Positions 40,765-55,164 of a DNA stretch of 64,000 nt are shown here, piece after piece. How positions within the stretch are numbered: position 1 is the stretch's first letter; the number at the start of each line of letters is the position of its first letter. Origin of the DNA: Ecdyonurus torrentis (lineage: Eukaryota > Arthropoda > Insecta > Ephemeroptera > Heptageniidae); assembly GCA_949318235.1 (NCBI GenBank), contig OX439137.1, positions 14,645,291 to 14,709,290 on the forward strand, written 5' to 3'. The translations under genes were made by a program, and so were the position numbers. The notes under the pieces are model-generated. The model searched no databases. It saw only the letters and a list, made by a program, of their open reading frames with translations, and was not told where the DNA came from.

Positions 40765-41313
40765 CTCACATTTGAATAAACACATTTGAGGAAGCGAAGT
40801 AATATAAAGGTAGGAGAGAAAAAAATATGAAATTTAATTCCCATAACAGAAAATTTCATTTTATTTAAGAAAAAAAATGTTTCTCTTCCTTTCCAATTTT
40901 TTTATATATATATTCAGTTTGTAAAATAACCACTTTATATATATATATTTTTTTAAAAGAAAACATATTCAATTTGAATATATAAATAGCATTTATAATA
41001 AATAAGTATTAAATTGAAAAGTTAAGAAATATATTTTTAGCTTCTATATTTTTTTTCTTCTCATTTTCTTCTTCTATAGCGACGTTTTAGCTATTATGCT
41101 TTTTTTCCTTCTTTTTTTTTTTTATCCTTTTTTGTATGGATAAAGATTTGTTAAATAGGCAAATTAAAGAAAATCATACTAATTTTCAAATGGTTTTTGA
41201 GCCCGATTTTCTGAGCCTATAGATAATTAGTTGGAATAGAAAATGAAAAAAAATATTTGAATTTAAAACACAATTTTGTACAAACTTGTAAATACAAATT
41301 TTTATTTGTTCTA

Positions 41314-41410
41314 ATTGACTGATAAAGGAACAACTGTTTTGAAGCCAACTATAAGCAATTTTGCTCACATCCGCTTATAGTCGGCCTCAAAAGCATTGTT
41401 CCTTTACTAG
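41314..41410. mobile_element. Short foldback element, family J
   Basis: Arms of about 45 bp: ATTGACTGATAAAGGAACAA through CCAACTATAAGC at the left pairs with GCTTATAGTCGG through TTGTTCCTTTACTAGTCAAT at the right, leaving a loop of only about 10 bp. Weaker A/T-rich pairing may extend outward. No coding capacity; single copy here. Confidence 0.75.
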
Positions 41411-42427
41411 TCAATGGACCATTTTTAAAACTATAAAAAAGAATTGTCTTTAAAATAATTGGGTTGCATTGAGAGGTTCTACGCCTGATTTTACCCAATA
41501 AAGAACATTAAATAATAATTATTAGTATTGTGGTAATGCATAGAGATTTTTCAACAATTCCTAATAAGCGTATGGGAAATGACAATAATTAACATTACAT
41601 TGAATATAGATTAGATTTTGTTCAAAATGTATATTAAAAGTTTTACTTATTTAATTATCAATCATAAATGCAGCCATAAACATATGAAAAATCAAGAGGA
41701 AAAAAATCTATACAATCATGCTTCATCAAATATTATTTCAAAGCTAATTAATTGAGGTTAAATTATACCTTTTAGCAATCATAATAACTTTGAACGAGTT
41801 TTTAAAATAACCCATTTATTACACCAAACCTGAATAAAATATTAAATTAAATAATATTATTTTCTCCCCCTATTTATTTCCTCTTTTTTTTTTTTTAATT
41901 TCAAAACAATTAAGTTTGCCCTATATATATATTTATAACAATATATCACCTTAAAAAAATTAAATCAGTTTTTGTTACGAAAAAAACGCGTTAAAAAACA
42001 TAACAGTGTATATAATATAAATTACATTATTAATAAGGCCATTTAGAAAAAAAAAAGTTTTTTTAAAACTTAAACGTTTATTTTAAATAATAATAAAGGA
42101 AAAAAAAAATGGTCGATATATATTATTAAAAAAGAGAGGATATTATATATATAATATATAAATATATATATAAAGTTGTTTCATTTACACCCATTTAAAA
42201 AAAAGTAAAGAAAGAAAAGAAAAAAAGTTTTGTGAATCTCCAACCACCTGTTTGCACTAATTAATTTAATTTACGACAGAAAAAAAAAGTATTTTTTTTA
42301 GAGCAAGCAAAAGCACAATGTCCTTAACATGAAGCAGAAAAAGTTAAAAAAAACATGGAGTGGGAGGAGATGTTATTTTTTCTGAATGCGCAAGTGCGGA
42401 AAAAAGTCGCTGATTTTCACAGTATAC

Positions 42428-42429
<2 letters not shown>

Positions 42430-42496
<67 letters not shown>
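42430..42496 (+). repeat. (CT)n microsatellite
   Basis: Pure CT tract of 67 bp. Confidence 0.98.
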
Positions 42497-42497
<1 letters not shown>

Positions 42498-43085
42498 AAA
42501 TGTTCATTTTAATGAATGCAAACAAGGTATAAATGAACCTGTTGTAAAATTAATAAGAAAGAAAAAGAAAATGTTATATAACTAATAATAAAAATTATCA
42601 AGTTATAATATAGCTGAGTATTCTTTTTTAACAGTATGGTTATTAAAATAAAATAAATGATGTAACAAATATTATATTTTTGATTGATGTATGTGGTATT
42701 AAGATTAATTGCTTTATAATAATAATAATTAATAATACTAAAATGATAAATATCATTATTCATGATTTATTTTCGAAAACAAAAAACAAAAAACAAAAAA
42801 TTAATAATGCAATACTGTGGTACTATTTTACTAAATAGATGTTATTGAAACTGATTTGAAGTACAAAACTGCGTCAAATTTTTGAAAAACTCTAAAAATT
42901 CGTTATTATTTATATAATTTTAGTACATCGTAATGCTCATTTTGCATACAAAGATAATATTCAAATAATTTATATTTAATATTTTTTTTGGCAAATATTA
43001 AATTTACTGATATTTACCTTAAATTTAAAATATAGTTCTTTTTCTTTAAGCATCAGATAATATTTAATTTCAATTTTGTTATGTC

Positions 43086-43121
<36 letters not shown>

Positions 43122-43424
43122 GTCTCGAAAAAAAGTTTGTATTTTCAATTAAATTAAAATATCGTATAATAGTAAGTTGATGCTAAAAAGACGATATTTT
43201 GTTCCATGGTTACTTTGTACACCTAAAGAGTTTTCCACTTGGGTTGGCATGAGACGAATTGCCCAGACTTAAAAAGAAAAAAAAATGTGTGTGAGTGAGA
43301 GAGTAAAAGAGAGAAGGAAAAAAAAAAAAAAAGGAAAAAGAAAAAAAAAAGGGGCAAAGGAGCGCGTGGCAAATACGTTTTTCTTTTCTTTTAACATGTT
43401 CTCCATTTATTTTATATAAAACCT

Positions 43425-43492
<68 letters not shown>
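43425..43492 (+). repeat. (CT)n microsatellite
   Basis: Pure CT tract of 68 bp. Confidence 0.98.
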
Positions 43493-43494
<2 letters not shown>

Positions 43495-44395
43495 GAGATA
43501 TATTCTGCAAATACGAGCTTCTTATAGAAACGTAAAAAATAAAGATAAAATACTATACTTTTTTTTTTTTTTACTCTGTAGATATGTATAAAATAATAAT
43601 ATTAAAAATGTATAAGTAATCATAATATTTAGCAAATGCTTATAGTTTTGTAAAATTAATTTAGATTGAGTAATTAAAAATAGTTGCTAAAAGTTCTATA
43701 TTTATGTATATAAATTTTGTACAGTATGAGTAAAGTTTATCATTATCAAATTTTATATTCTATTTGCATAATATAATATATTTTTACTTAACAGCTTTTC
43801 AAACGCCATAGAAAAAAAAAGAAGTTTTATAAATAATTTTACATTAAATATTTACTATATTGATTGAAAATATTAATAAGGAAATAGATAAGGATTTACA
43901 ATATCCGTTGTATGTAAATGTTTTTTCATTAATCAAAGTATATTTTATTTTTGCAAAAAATAAATAAATAAAGCACGTGTCTATATTGGGTTGAAGGCAA
44001 AATCAATCTAGTTTAGATTAAAAATTTATAGTATAAATTTTTTACTTTAACAGCATATCATTATTTTTTTTTGATAGATTGTATACTCTTTTTTTTTTAT
44101 CTTTTTTTATCTTTTTTTTTTTTTTTTTTCATATGATGTATTATAAAATGTTATGAAATATTATATTTATGATGCTTTATAGATTTTAATGAAAAATGAA
44201 TAATAATAATATATTATATTTTTGCTGTTATACGGCAGTATATACTGAAAATTTATTGATAATAATATATATTTTTTAATACTTGTATAACACTTTATAT
44301 GTATATGAAAATAAATTGAGATTAATATTTTTTTTCAAAGCTTTACAATTTCAAGCTTGATAATATGTATAATGTATTTTAAAGTATACTATAGG

Positions 44396-44399
<4 letters not shown>

Positions 44400-44441
<42 letters not shown>
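44400..44441. repeat. (TA)n microsatellite
   Basis: Pure TA tract of about 42 bp. Confidence 0.97.
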
Positions 44442-44446
<5 letters not shown>

Positions 44447-45199
44447 CGTTTTCATTATTATAATAATGCTTGTTATGCATTGAAGAGCCAAAAAATGTAA
44501 AAATAAATTTAAAAAAATAAAACATGTTAAAAGCATTTTATGTACTATTTACTGTTTCATTATTTTTTTGCTTTTGTTTTTCTAATGTCATTAATATTTG
44601 AAATTTTTCAATTTTGTCGTAAAATTAGAGTTTAAAACTTCATTAACAATTATCTAAAAATAAAATAAAAATCTTTTTCTGTACTTTGTAATGTCCCTAA
44701 TTTTATCCTATAAGAAATGTAAATTATTTAATAAATATTTGGTGACTTACATTTAAAAGTTGGAATTTTCATTTTAATGAACATATTTTTTTTTAAAGCT
44801 TTGAGCATCAACTTGACGAAATATATTGACAAAATATTTAAATTAATTCATCGGCCACTTAGAAAATATAGAAATTATTTGAATATACATAATTGTTTCA
44901 TTTATTGCAATTCATGTAATTGTAAAACAACAAAAATTAATGTGACAAATGAGTTCAATTCAATTTACATTTAAATACTTTTCAGTGTGAAAATTTTCTT
45001 CATCGATAAATTAATTTAAGCATGAAGTCGTATGTTATTTGTACTTTATAAAATATTGCAAACTTCTCTCTATAGAAAACAGACTTTTTTTTTTTACTTA
45101 TTTTATGTGAAGATTGTAACTATACGTGGATAACTACAATGCCTAAAATTAAATACTTATAGCATAAAACAGTTATAGTTATAACATAACGTTTGAGTT

Positions 45200-45234
<35 letters not shown>
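45200..45234 (+). repeat. (GTT)n microsatellite
   Basis: About twelve GTT/TTG units, just before a family G element. Confidence 0.97.
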
Positions 45235-45235
<1 letters not shown>

Positions 45236-45265
45236 TAATAAGTTTATATTAATATTGTTGGTTAC

Positions 45266-45500
45266 TACACGGACAAAAATAAATACGTAATATTTATGCT
45301 ATATAGATCATTTTCATCACAATTTGTTCTGTACAACATAATCTTATGCTATAATGCATAATTACTATATATGTAACAATAGTATTAATATTGTGATGTA
45401 TTGTACAGCATAATAATTTATGTTGTTCTAATTTATTATTATTTATATGCTAAAATAACATAAATGCAGCATAAATTACGTAATTAACTCTTTTAGTGTA
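45266..45500. mobile_element. MITE family G, copy 2
   Basis: Ends TACACGGACAAAAATAAATA and, in reverse complement, TACACTAAAAGAGTTAATTA. Both continue into TACGTAAT and TTATGCT, giving imperfect terminal inverted repeats of about 35 bp. The interior is AT-rich with repeated TATGCTATA motifs. The same terminal sequence is found at 52050-52269. Confidence 0.8.
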
Positions 45501-45534
45501 CTTTACTGTAGTCCATTTTATGAAATTTTTAAGT

Positions 45535-45576
<42 letters not shown>

Positions 45577-46255
45577 ATTGTTATTATTTTTTAACAAACT
45601 CAGATTAAAAGCGATTAGTACAATTCTTTTTACTTATATTTTAAACTTAAGAAACAGTTTCAACTTTTTTTCCTGCACCGCATTAATATTCACGATAATT
45701 CAATCACTGAATATATTTATATATTTTTTTAATAAAACTTAATATATTTACTTATTTAAGCAATAAAAATTTAATATAAACAAAAAATAAACATAAAAAA
45801 AGTGCAGCAATATTTTTAATACGCAAAAACTTTATATGCCATGATGAAAAATATTTGATATGTAAAAATATACCGAGCATTATTATTATAAAGACGAAAT
45901 AAGAAAAGAGAGAGAGAGAGAGAGAGAGAGAAAAAAAAATTTAATAAAAAAAGTTTTTCATATAACAACAACCTATCTACATATGACTTAAAAAGAATGT
46001 AACAGAAATGATAAAAAAAGAAAAATATATAAAGAAAAGTTAGAAAACATGAGAAGAAGAAAAAATAAAAAATAAAAAAACGTAGAACTTTAAAGTAAAA
46101 AAAAAGAAGAAGAATAAAAAAGAGGTCTTGGAAGATATAAAATGAAAAAAAAAAAAAAAAAAAAAAAAAAAAGACGGGGTGATGTAGGGAGTGGGTGGGG
46201 GGAATTGAAGATGTGTAGAGTTTCCCCCTAACTTGCAAGGTTTTTCCTTTTTTTT

Positions 46256-46280
46256 GGGGGGGGGGAGAGAAGGAAAGAGA

Positions 46281-46344
<64 letters not shown>
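46256..46344 (+). repeat. G run followed by (GA)n microsatellite
   Basis: A G10 run leads into an impure, then pure, GA tract of about 65 bp. Confidence 0.95.
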
Positions 46345-46350
<6 letters not shown>

Positions 46351-47277
46351 AAAACTTTTTCTCTAGCATACTAGAATCGTGCAACTAAAAAGAAAATTTT
46401 ATATATATATACTAAGAAATAAAGTAGTCTTACTTTGGATATTAAAAGTTAAATGAAAATTATGTAGATTTAACTAAAAAACTTAAGGCAGGTCAGTTTG
46501 TTACTTGACCTTAAAATTTTAACAATGAAGGAAAGTTTAATAATTGAATCTTTATAGTACTATAATTACTTTTAAAGTTTAAGTATAAGATTGCGGATAT
46601 AACTTCTTTTTTTTTTTAAACCAATTTTTAATTTTAAAACAGAACAATTTATTGAAATAATAATTACTTCAGGTGTTTCTACTAGCCTAATTGATTTGCT
46701 CCGCATTTTAATATATATAATATATTTGCCGTTATGTTATTGTGCTACAGCTTTTTCCATAATCTCGTAAAACATAATCATATCGATAGGGTCAATGAAA
46801 TAGATATATAAAATCCAGCCTAAATATACGGCCCGGCATTGACCATGACAGCATATAAAGGAACCGTGGAAATTAAATCATATACTTCACATATATTTAG
46901 AGGAATTATACAGAGTGAAAACTAAAATGCGTAGCTTTTTAATTGAAAATAGTTTTGACTATATTATTTAATATTAAAAAAAAAAATAATAATAATAAAG
47001 TATTTATTTCTAAATTTTAGCAAAAAAATTTATAATACATTTCAAATTTTTATTATTTGACCGAACTATTTACTTTATAAAAAAAACAAAAAAAAAAATA
47101 CTGTAGATAAAAATATTAATTGCAAATATTATAATATTTTCCTGCAAGCAATCAATGGGACAGAACACTATTTTAAAAAAATCGTTAAGGTATGGTATAT
47201 AGTAGAAAAACATATTTTTATCTGCAAATTATTACAATTTTAACCTAAATATTACCAATTCTCTTTCTTAAGGTCAC

Positions 47278-47292
47278 CATCCATCCATCCAT

Positions 47293-47327
<35 letters not shown>
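47278..47327 (+). repeat. (CATC)n followed by poly(T)
   Basis: Four to five CATC units and then about 32 T. Confidence 0.95.
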
Positions 47328-47331
<4 letters not shown>

Positions 47332-47895
47332 ACTAGTCGTTAAAATTTTAATCCCATAACACCCAATGTAATTTTCAACAATTTTATTTTCTTCCTTATC
47401 TGATTAAATTTTTGTATCATATAAGTAGATGAAATCTTATATAAAGTACATCATAAAATGAGAGTGCTAACTTTCAAATTCTTAAGATGCGAGCTCACTT
47501 AAAATGTTTTGTTTAGGTTGCACAACTCTGCAATTCCGCAATTGCTGTTACTGATGGTAAATTCGATCGTACATAGAAGAGAGAGAGAGAGAGAGAAGAT
47601 GATTTTATATATATTTTTTCCTTAGCATCTTCCCTTTCTTTATCTCACCCCCTCATCCCCCATACTGTGTATTATACATAATATAAAATGAAGAAAAATC
47701 TAAAACTCATGTGCATATATATAAAAAAATATAATTTAAATTTATTTTACGATGTGCGATTTTCTTTAATACAAAGATATATGGTGATGGGTATAAAAAT
47801 AATGTAATTGCATACAAAGAAGAAGAAAAAATATATAATATTACAGACTGAAAAATGAAATGTTTATTTTCAAACACTAATGATATAAAAATATT

Positions 47896-47932
<37 letters not shown>

Positions 47933-49269
47933 AAAAAAACTGTTTTTTTAATATCAAATGATTGATTAATTAGAAATACCTTTACTTTATCTAATTAATT
48001 AAAAAATATACAGATATTTTTTATAATAAACACTATATACCAAATAAATTAATACAAAAATATTAATAAACAATTTTAGTATTTTAGAGTAAATATTTAT
48101 TATTTTTAATCATAGACTAATATTTATTATTATATTTTAAATTAATTAATAATTTTAATTAGAGTTAATATATTTTAATAAAATATTAATTAAATATATT
48201 TTATTATATTATACGCATTTACTTAATAGAAATTTTTAAATAATAATAAAAAAACCCTGTAATTATAAGTACCTCGATATACTTACATATAAAAATATTA
48301 ATATAATCACAATCATTAAATTAATTAAAACACATTTAACAGATAACAAATTTCAATTGCATTTTAAATCTTGTTGCATCACTACAATATTCTTCATGTT
48401 CACACATTGCAATACGGAAGCAAAATAAAACTCATGAGAGAATTGACAATATTTTCATTGCTCAACCCTTTCATTATTTTTTTCGAGCGTTTTTTTAATT
48501 CGTTACCCCCCTCCTTCCCTCTTCACGAAGAGAAAAAAAAATATATAAGATTTTCTATGCATCCTTTTTTTTTTTTTTTTTTTAATTCATAACCCCCACC
48601 AATATTTTTTTTAATTTTCAAATATAAAAAACCTTTCTTTAAAATCCTTTTCGTCACACTTTTTTTTTCTTATTATATGTATTTTTTTTTTATTATTTCC
48701 CCTCTCTTTTTTTTATATACACAAAAATTTGCATAACGTTTCATTTGCACGTAATTTTAAATCCATGCATGCATTTTTGTTGTACCTACCGCACTCTTGT
48801 TATTATTACACTGTTGCCATATTTTGACAATTAAAGATATGACAAACTATTTTTGCTTGTGTATTTCATGATATCTTGTATAATGTAACTATTTTAATTT
48901 AAATAAACATCCAAAAATAACTTTTTAATATTAAATAATATTATATGAAATGATAATAGTGCTAATTAATTAATGATGCAAACCTTTAAAAAAAAATTAT
49001 AATGCTTTTTGAATTTATAATAATTAAGAATGTTTACTAAAAGAGACAAAAAAAATATATATATATAAAAAAAAAAAACGTATAAAAAAAATATAAAAAT
49101 GAAAGTAACTTGCAAGTAGATTCATATCTAGAAGTTTATAATTTACGTAGAGTTCATAGTATGACAGAATTTAAGTGAAAAATTGCTGTTTAAATATGTT
49201 ATATTAAACGATTGGCATTAAAAAAAGGTAATTATTACAAATTCGGTAATCAAGTTGCTTGTTAAATAA

Positions 49270-49575
49270 TTTTCTCAATGAAAGACTAATATGATTCTTA
49301 ATCACTTCAGTCATTCATACTCTAAAACAAGACATATATTCATAGTTCATACAGTCCTGAATCAATTATTGATATACTGTAGGTGAATTTTTTATTAATT
49401 TTTAAAAATTTAAAAAATGACGTCACGGGCTGTAAATTATGCATTTGGGAATAGGAAAAAGTTACCAACTTTGACGCAATTTCATGACTTTCCAAAATTA
49501 ATTAAAAAATACTTAATGAACTAAAAAACTAGAAACAATCAATGTAAAATACATCTAAAATAATACAAGACGTCT
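49270..49575. mobile_element. MITE family F, copy 2 (diverged)
   Basis: The centre AAATGACGTCACGGGC, the following TAGGAAAAAGTTACCA, and TACTTAATGAACT match copy 1 at 28184-28525 in order. TTCATACTCTAAAA matches its left arm. Outer ends are poorly preserved and the borders are estimates. Confidence 0.65.
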
Positions 49576-50965
49576 ATGCATAATTATTACATTACCAGTT
49601 CTATGGTTAACTAATTAAGTAATTTATAAATGGTTTATTCAGTAACTATTTTTTTTAAAGACAATTTCAAAATACATGATACAAAAAAATTGTTTTTACT
49701 TGAAAAAGAAAAAAATATGTATATTATTTTAGCAAACTATATAATTTATATAAATTACAGACAGTTATAATTAAGCTAGAAATATGACAACATTGCAAAA
49801 AAAAAAAAAAAAAAAAAAAAATCATGTATAATTTTAATAATATTTTTTATATTCAATTTAACGAATATACATACATACAGTGTAACAACTATGATTATTA
49901 TTTAATATGCAAATCAGATGCATATAATATAAAAAAATTATTTAATATAAAAAAACACCGTGATAAGTTTGACAGAATATAACCCTTTTTTATTCTTTCT
50001 CTCTTTCTTTCTCTCTTCTATTCTTTTATTTCATATGTGTACCCTTCCTCTTAAGCACACCTATAGCATACGTATAGAATATTATTTCTAATCTGCATAC
50101 TGTACAGAAGCGTCATCTTTTGTTCATTACTATACTTTTTACATTTTTTTTTAATCGCTACCTTTCAATCTTACATGCTTCATTTTTCTCTCTCCTTTCT
50201 TAGTGGTTTTTCAAAATTTTCAATAAGCGTTGCAAATTTCTCAAAAAGTTGCATTGTCATTCATTTTTAATATTGTATCATGACGTATACAATTTTGTAG
50301 GAATTTGTAATAAAACAAAGTCGTAGTATTTGCATATACTTTCACTCGTCATTTTTATAAAATAAATATCACTGTAATGCAAAAAAAAAAAAAAAATAAT
50401 AAAAAAATAAAAAAACAAAAATAAATAAATAAAAAAACGCAATTTCAGAAATACTGTATATTCCAGGAATGTTTTATTGCTTTTTTTTTATTTATTCATT
50501 ATTGTTAGTTTTTTTTTAAAACGAGTCTGCTATTTTGTTTGAAGAAGTTTTTGAAAGTGAATATTTTGCATTTTCTATAATATATAGATATGCATTAGAA
50601 CTTATGTATCATGTTATAGATATTGACAGGTGATTTTCATTGCCTTTTTTTTTATCAATTCATGAAAATTATATAAAAGCTTCCAATAGGAAGAAAAAAA
50701 TAATAATTATAAGAAAAATCAAATCTTTTGTGAATGCAATGTAAACAAAATTATGGTAAAGGCGACCTAAATGTCTACAATTATTCATAAGTAAAAAGAA
50801 TTATAAATTTTGGTATATATGACACGCAGAAAAAAAAATCAAAATAAACAGCTAATTTTTATTATCAGAAATTAGTTATTTTGAGATAAACATTAAGTTC
50901 TGATTTCATATTTTAATAATGTTATTTTCTATATCTGATACAGACATATATATATTATATATATG

Positions 50966-50970
<5 letters not shown>

Positions 50971-51035
<65 letters not shown>
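50971..51035. repeat. (TA)n microsatellite, about 65 bp
   Basis: Pure TA tract. Confidence 0.98.
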
Positions 51036-51040
<5 letters not shown>

Positions 51041-51609
51041 TACAAAATGATATTTAATTATAGCAATCATGCAATAATATACCTTTAGCAATAATGGATG
51101 ACACTTTCAAATTATTATTTATCATAATTTGAAATTCAATTTTTATTGATCAATTATAAAATTTAAACGAACATTAATTAATGACAATTATTTTAAACGA
51201 TATCACCTGCTAAATAAAATATAAACTACATTATTTAAATTTTATATTATTATATTATTGGAGTTTATATTTTACATGAAATTTCAATACACATTTGTTT
51301 AGATTTACATTGAAAATGATGGAATTTCATATTTCGACCACCCAAATTTAATACCTATCCCTAGGCAGGCATACATTTGTATATGCGATTATTGCGACTC
51401 TAGTGCGTATTCCTGGAACTTATGATTATTATGATTAGAGATACAGTGCAAATATACAGGGGGAAGGGGAAGAGGGAGTTAAGTATTGGAATCTTTAGTC
51501 CCATGGGCAATATGATTTCTCATTTTATTTATCAAGAATTTGAATTTTTTTATGATCAGTTATATTTATTTGCTGTGAGTTTTCATTATGGGCTATTTAT
51601 AAGGAATGA

Positions 51610-51634
51610 AAGAGAGGGAGAGAGAGAGAGAGAA

Positions 51635-51668
<34 letters not shown>

Positions 51669-51669
51669 G
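51610..51669 (+). repeat. (GA)n microsatellite
   Basis: AG tract with regular AAAG interruptions. Confidence 0.96.
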
Positions 51670-52049
51670 AGATTTTATATGAAAAGTATGATAATTACAA
51701 TAGAACTAATCAAAAACATTGAATAAACTGATCTTATATGAAATATAAGGAAAATTAATAAAATAAATCAGCTGATTGAACTTTATATCCGCTTAAAAAA
51801 AATCCAAATAATTTTTTTTTTTTAAAGTAACTTTAAATATTTTGAACAATATTTTGGAAACACCAAAAAGCTTTTGCTAAATGTTATCCAGAACTTTTAT
51901 CATATATACGTATATAAAAAAAGATAAAAGCTTTAAAATTACGAAATTTTACAAAAACATCTACATAGAACCATATTTTGTTGATTGCATTTACTCATGT
52001 AATGTATATCCATAAAGTTGCAATCCTTAATCACATTGTTTTAATATAA

Positions 52050-52269
52050 TACAGATGGAAAAATTAAATTACGTATTTGATACTGGATTGAACAATAACT
52101 ATATATGGTTCAAATGTTGCTATTTTGGAATAACATTAAATTATGCTAAATATCTAAACTGTTATGCTATGTACTGTGTATAATCGCTTTAAATATGGTA
52201 TATATAAATTGTGTGATATTAAATGTATTGGGCTAGCATAATAATTACATATTTAGTTTTGTCCGTACA
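52050..52269. mobile_element. MITE family G, copy 3
   Basis: The right end, in reverse complement, reads TGTACGGACAAAACTAAATA and continues into GTAATTATTATGCT, nearly the same as the left end of copy 2. The left end (TACAGATGGAAAAATTAAAT) is its inverted partner. The inner block CTGTTATGCTATGTA is shared with copy 1. No open frame. Confidence 0.75.
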
Positions 52270-52964
52270 ATTATGAGTTTAATGCTTCTGGTACTTTTCT
52301 CACTGTATTTATTTTTAATTAAAAAAAATTATCAAACATAAAAAAATAATATAAAAAACTTTGAAAGGAAATATTTTAATAATAATAATAATAAAAAAAG
52401 GGTTGGTTTTTCTGTATGCATATTTAAATAAGCAGGTAGTAAAAAATATGCGCTGATATTATGCATAAGTATATAAAAAAAAAAGTGACGCGTCGTTTAC
52501 TCTCACAAGAAGAAAATAAAGGTGTCCTTTAGGGTCATATGCATAAATATTAAATAGAAAGATTTATGTTAGAACCGTGAGAAAGAATATATATTTTTTA
52601 TTATTATTTAAGATGCAAAAATAATAATAATTGCTTCTATCTTTTTAGTACATAACATTTTTTTTTTCATTATGATTTATAAAATATCGTATATTTATTA
52701 TTTAAAATGTGTATTATAGTTTTGTATATTATTATACTGTATATACATATAGGGACGATAGCGTGTGTAAAGATTTGTTTTGCATCCTTTTAAATTTAAT
52801 TTATTTGATTTGAGAATATGATCAGAGATAAAATTTTTTATTTAATAAACTTTTTTTTTTTTTTTAATATTTTCTGAAATTAAGTTTGCATAATTACAAC
52901 TGTAGCTATACTAGTTGTTAAGATTGACTTTAGCATGCATTGTATAATATGCCAGTAGTAATAG

Positions 52965-52998
<34 letters not shown>

Positions 52999-53555
52999 TT
53001 TTGTTTTTGTTGTAAAAGATCAATTTATTACAACTTTGAGGAATTTTTCATATATCATATAACTATACTTTCATTTATCAATACATTTTATTAAGTGTAC
53101 AATTCCTAAAATACAAACCACTTACAAGTTAGATCTAATTTCAAATGCTTTGAAAAGACGTGATATTATATTGAAATTTTAATGATCTTATAAAAATATA
53201 TACATAATATACTGCATAATAATAATGTATAACATAAAATATAACAAACATTTGAAAATACTTAAAATTCATTCAATGAGACGTCCATGTTCTATATTAT
53301 AAATATTGCAGCTAAATTGAACTTCTAAACTACACAAAAATGTATTTTTCTTCATAAACAACCCTTATACCCAAACATCCCTTATAGTTATTTAAAAAAG
53401 TATACTTCCCGCGTAAAATAAAAAAATCTATAACTTATATAATTCTTAAAAAAATCAATAGATGACACTAGTTACCAAACAACCCTTAATTTAATATATC
53501 AACCCCTAGGGGTCGTAATATTATAATTAAATAATTAATGTAAATTAATTCAATT

Positions 53556-53581
53556 GATGACATCATAGGTATATGACGTCA
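53556..53581. promoter_or_regulatory. CRE-like palindrome pair
   Basis: TGATGACATCATAGG is followed at once by TATATGACGTCATATA. The second is a complete CRE/ATF palindrome extended to 16 bp of perfect symmetry. No foldback arms were seen around it and no adjacent gene is known, so any regulatory role is conjecture. Confidence 0.4.
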
Positions 53582-55121
53582 TATACAGGTATATATAAAT
53601 ATAGAAAAAAATTATAATAAAAAAGGTAAAAAAAAAAATCATAACAATAAAAAAGAGCTATATTGTTATTTTTTTTTCTTTTGTGTTATATTGTCCCCAT
53701 TTTTACGTATTGTTAGAGAATAAAAAAGAAACACTTTTGTGACAAAATACTCACTTGTATAAACATACTCTATTCAAATGTATACCAAGTGCTTTTACCT
53801 GACTTTATCAATTTACTCTACTTTTTTTTTTATTATTATTATTTCTACTTCTCTTTTTTTTTATATTGAAGTGATATACTTCAAAAATTTATGTATATGA
53901 ATTTATTAACTAAATTTTATCATAAATTTGAAATTTGATATTTAAGAAGGGTGTAAACATATATAATATGTAAATATTGTGACCATAACTAATTTTAATG
54001 AATTCAGTGAAATAATTAATTACCTCTTATTTTAACCTTAACTTTTTTAAAATATTAAATTTATTTATCTCTTTATTTTCACTCGGAAATAGATATAATA
54101 CTGTATAATAAAAACAAACAAACGGAAGTTTTTTTTTCGTTTTTTTTTTAACAAAAAAATTATTTTACTAAATCTTTAATTTAACTTTATAATATTTTTC
54201 ATCTTTAAATATATAATATAAAAAATAACGTGGTAAGAAAATTTTTTTTCTTTTTTTTTTTTTGGTATAAAAAAAGTAATAGGAAAATTTTGATTGAAAT
54301 TCCCAATCTTTTTTTTTCCCTCATTTTATATTTTTTATACTTCAATCAAGTTATAATATTTCCATACCTTGATGCTTTTGCCAGAGAGTTAAAATTTCAT
54401 CTTTCTTTCTCTTTTCAGTAGAGACATTGCGAATATAAAACGCTGTCAATAATAATAAGCTTTCAATTTCTGCCCAGAAAAGACGAGCATACCACATTTT
54501 AAAGGACCAGTCAGTCAAAATTTTTAATTATGGAAATAAAGAGAGAAATTTATTTCACACTTTTAAACATAATTTTATATTTCATACATTTAAATTCTAA
54601 AAACGATACCGTTATTATTATATTTCTTATCAATGTATAATTTTTTTTTTTTTTTTTTTTTTTTTTGCAACTGTAAGTGTTTCTAAACATATTTTTGAAC
54701 TTTAAAAAGCTAGCCTGTGATGTTACCAAAAGAAAGTACACTGAAATCCGCCTCCCCCTTTTTAAATTTGGTAATGGAAATTATTTGATGACTTCTAAAG
54801 CTAGCTTTTAAATCTTACAGGAATTATGTTAAAAATATTTCCAATAATAAAAAAATTACTGTTAAATTTATATTTAATTAAAGTAGTTCAAAATTGACGT
54901 AAAATTTAAATACAAAATCAGGAGTATGAAATTATTTTTACCCAACAAGTCACGTGATTCAAAACGTGTTCTTTTATGAGAACCAAAACCTGAACAGGAC
55001 ACCATTGACATTTATCTACTATTATGTTTTTCATTTATATATTTTTGTCTCGACAATATATATAGTTACACTCATTAGGGAGTTTTAAATTTTATATAGA
55101 TCAAATTTATTTGTAGATACC

Positions 55122-55164
55122 AAGGTCCACTATGGACCTTAACAAAAGGTCCATAATGGACTTT
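55122..55164. repeat. Two adjacent copies of a 19-bp palindrome
   Basis: AAGGTCCACTATGGACCTT, a 5-base spacer, then AAGGTCCATAATGGACTTT. Each copy is a near-perfect palindrome and the pair is also a direct repeat. The half-site AAGGTCC resembles a nuclear-receptor half-site (AAGGTCA), but that is only a resemblance. Confidence 0.75.

Larger units (their letters stand above)
41411..45265. other. AT-rich non-coding stretch with simple repeats
   Basis: Contains (CT)n tracts (42430-42496, 43425-43492), an A run (43089-43120), a purine-rich patch (43270-43360), a (TA)n tract (44400-44441) and (GTT)n at 45200-45234. No exon or RNA gene was recognised. Confidence 0.5.
45501..49269. other. AT-rich non-coding stretch with simple repeats
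   Basis: Contains (CT)n at 45536-45572, (GA)n at 45907-45930, an A run (46145-46172), a G run plus (GA)n (46256-46344), (CATC)n with a T run (47278-47327), (GA)n (47580-47597) and an A run (47898-47930). The open frames at 45816-46384 cross these repeats and are artefacts. GGTCAATG (46791) and CATTGACC (46837) form a small inverted pair. Confidence 0.5.
49576..52049. other. AT-rich non-coding stretch with simple repeats
   Basis: Contains A runs (49797-49820, 50381-50396), (TA)n at 50971-51035 and (GA)n at 51610-51669. A slightly G+C-richer patch (51320-51480) includes a purine run, GGGGGAAGGGGAAGAGGG. No exon was recognised; the open frame ending in the GA tract is not convincing. Confidence 0.5.

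Noticed and set aside
46791..46844. GGTCAATG and CATTGACC inverted pair near a CGGCCCGGC-like patch
   Set aside because: Arms of 8-9 bases are too short to claim a foldback element.
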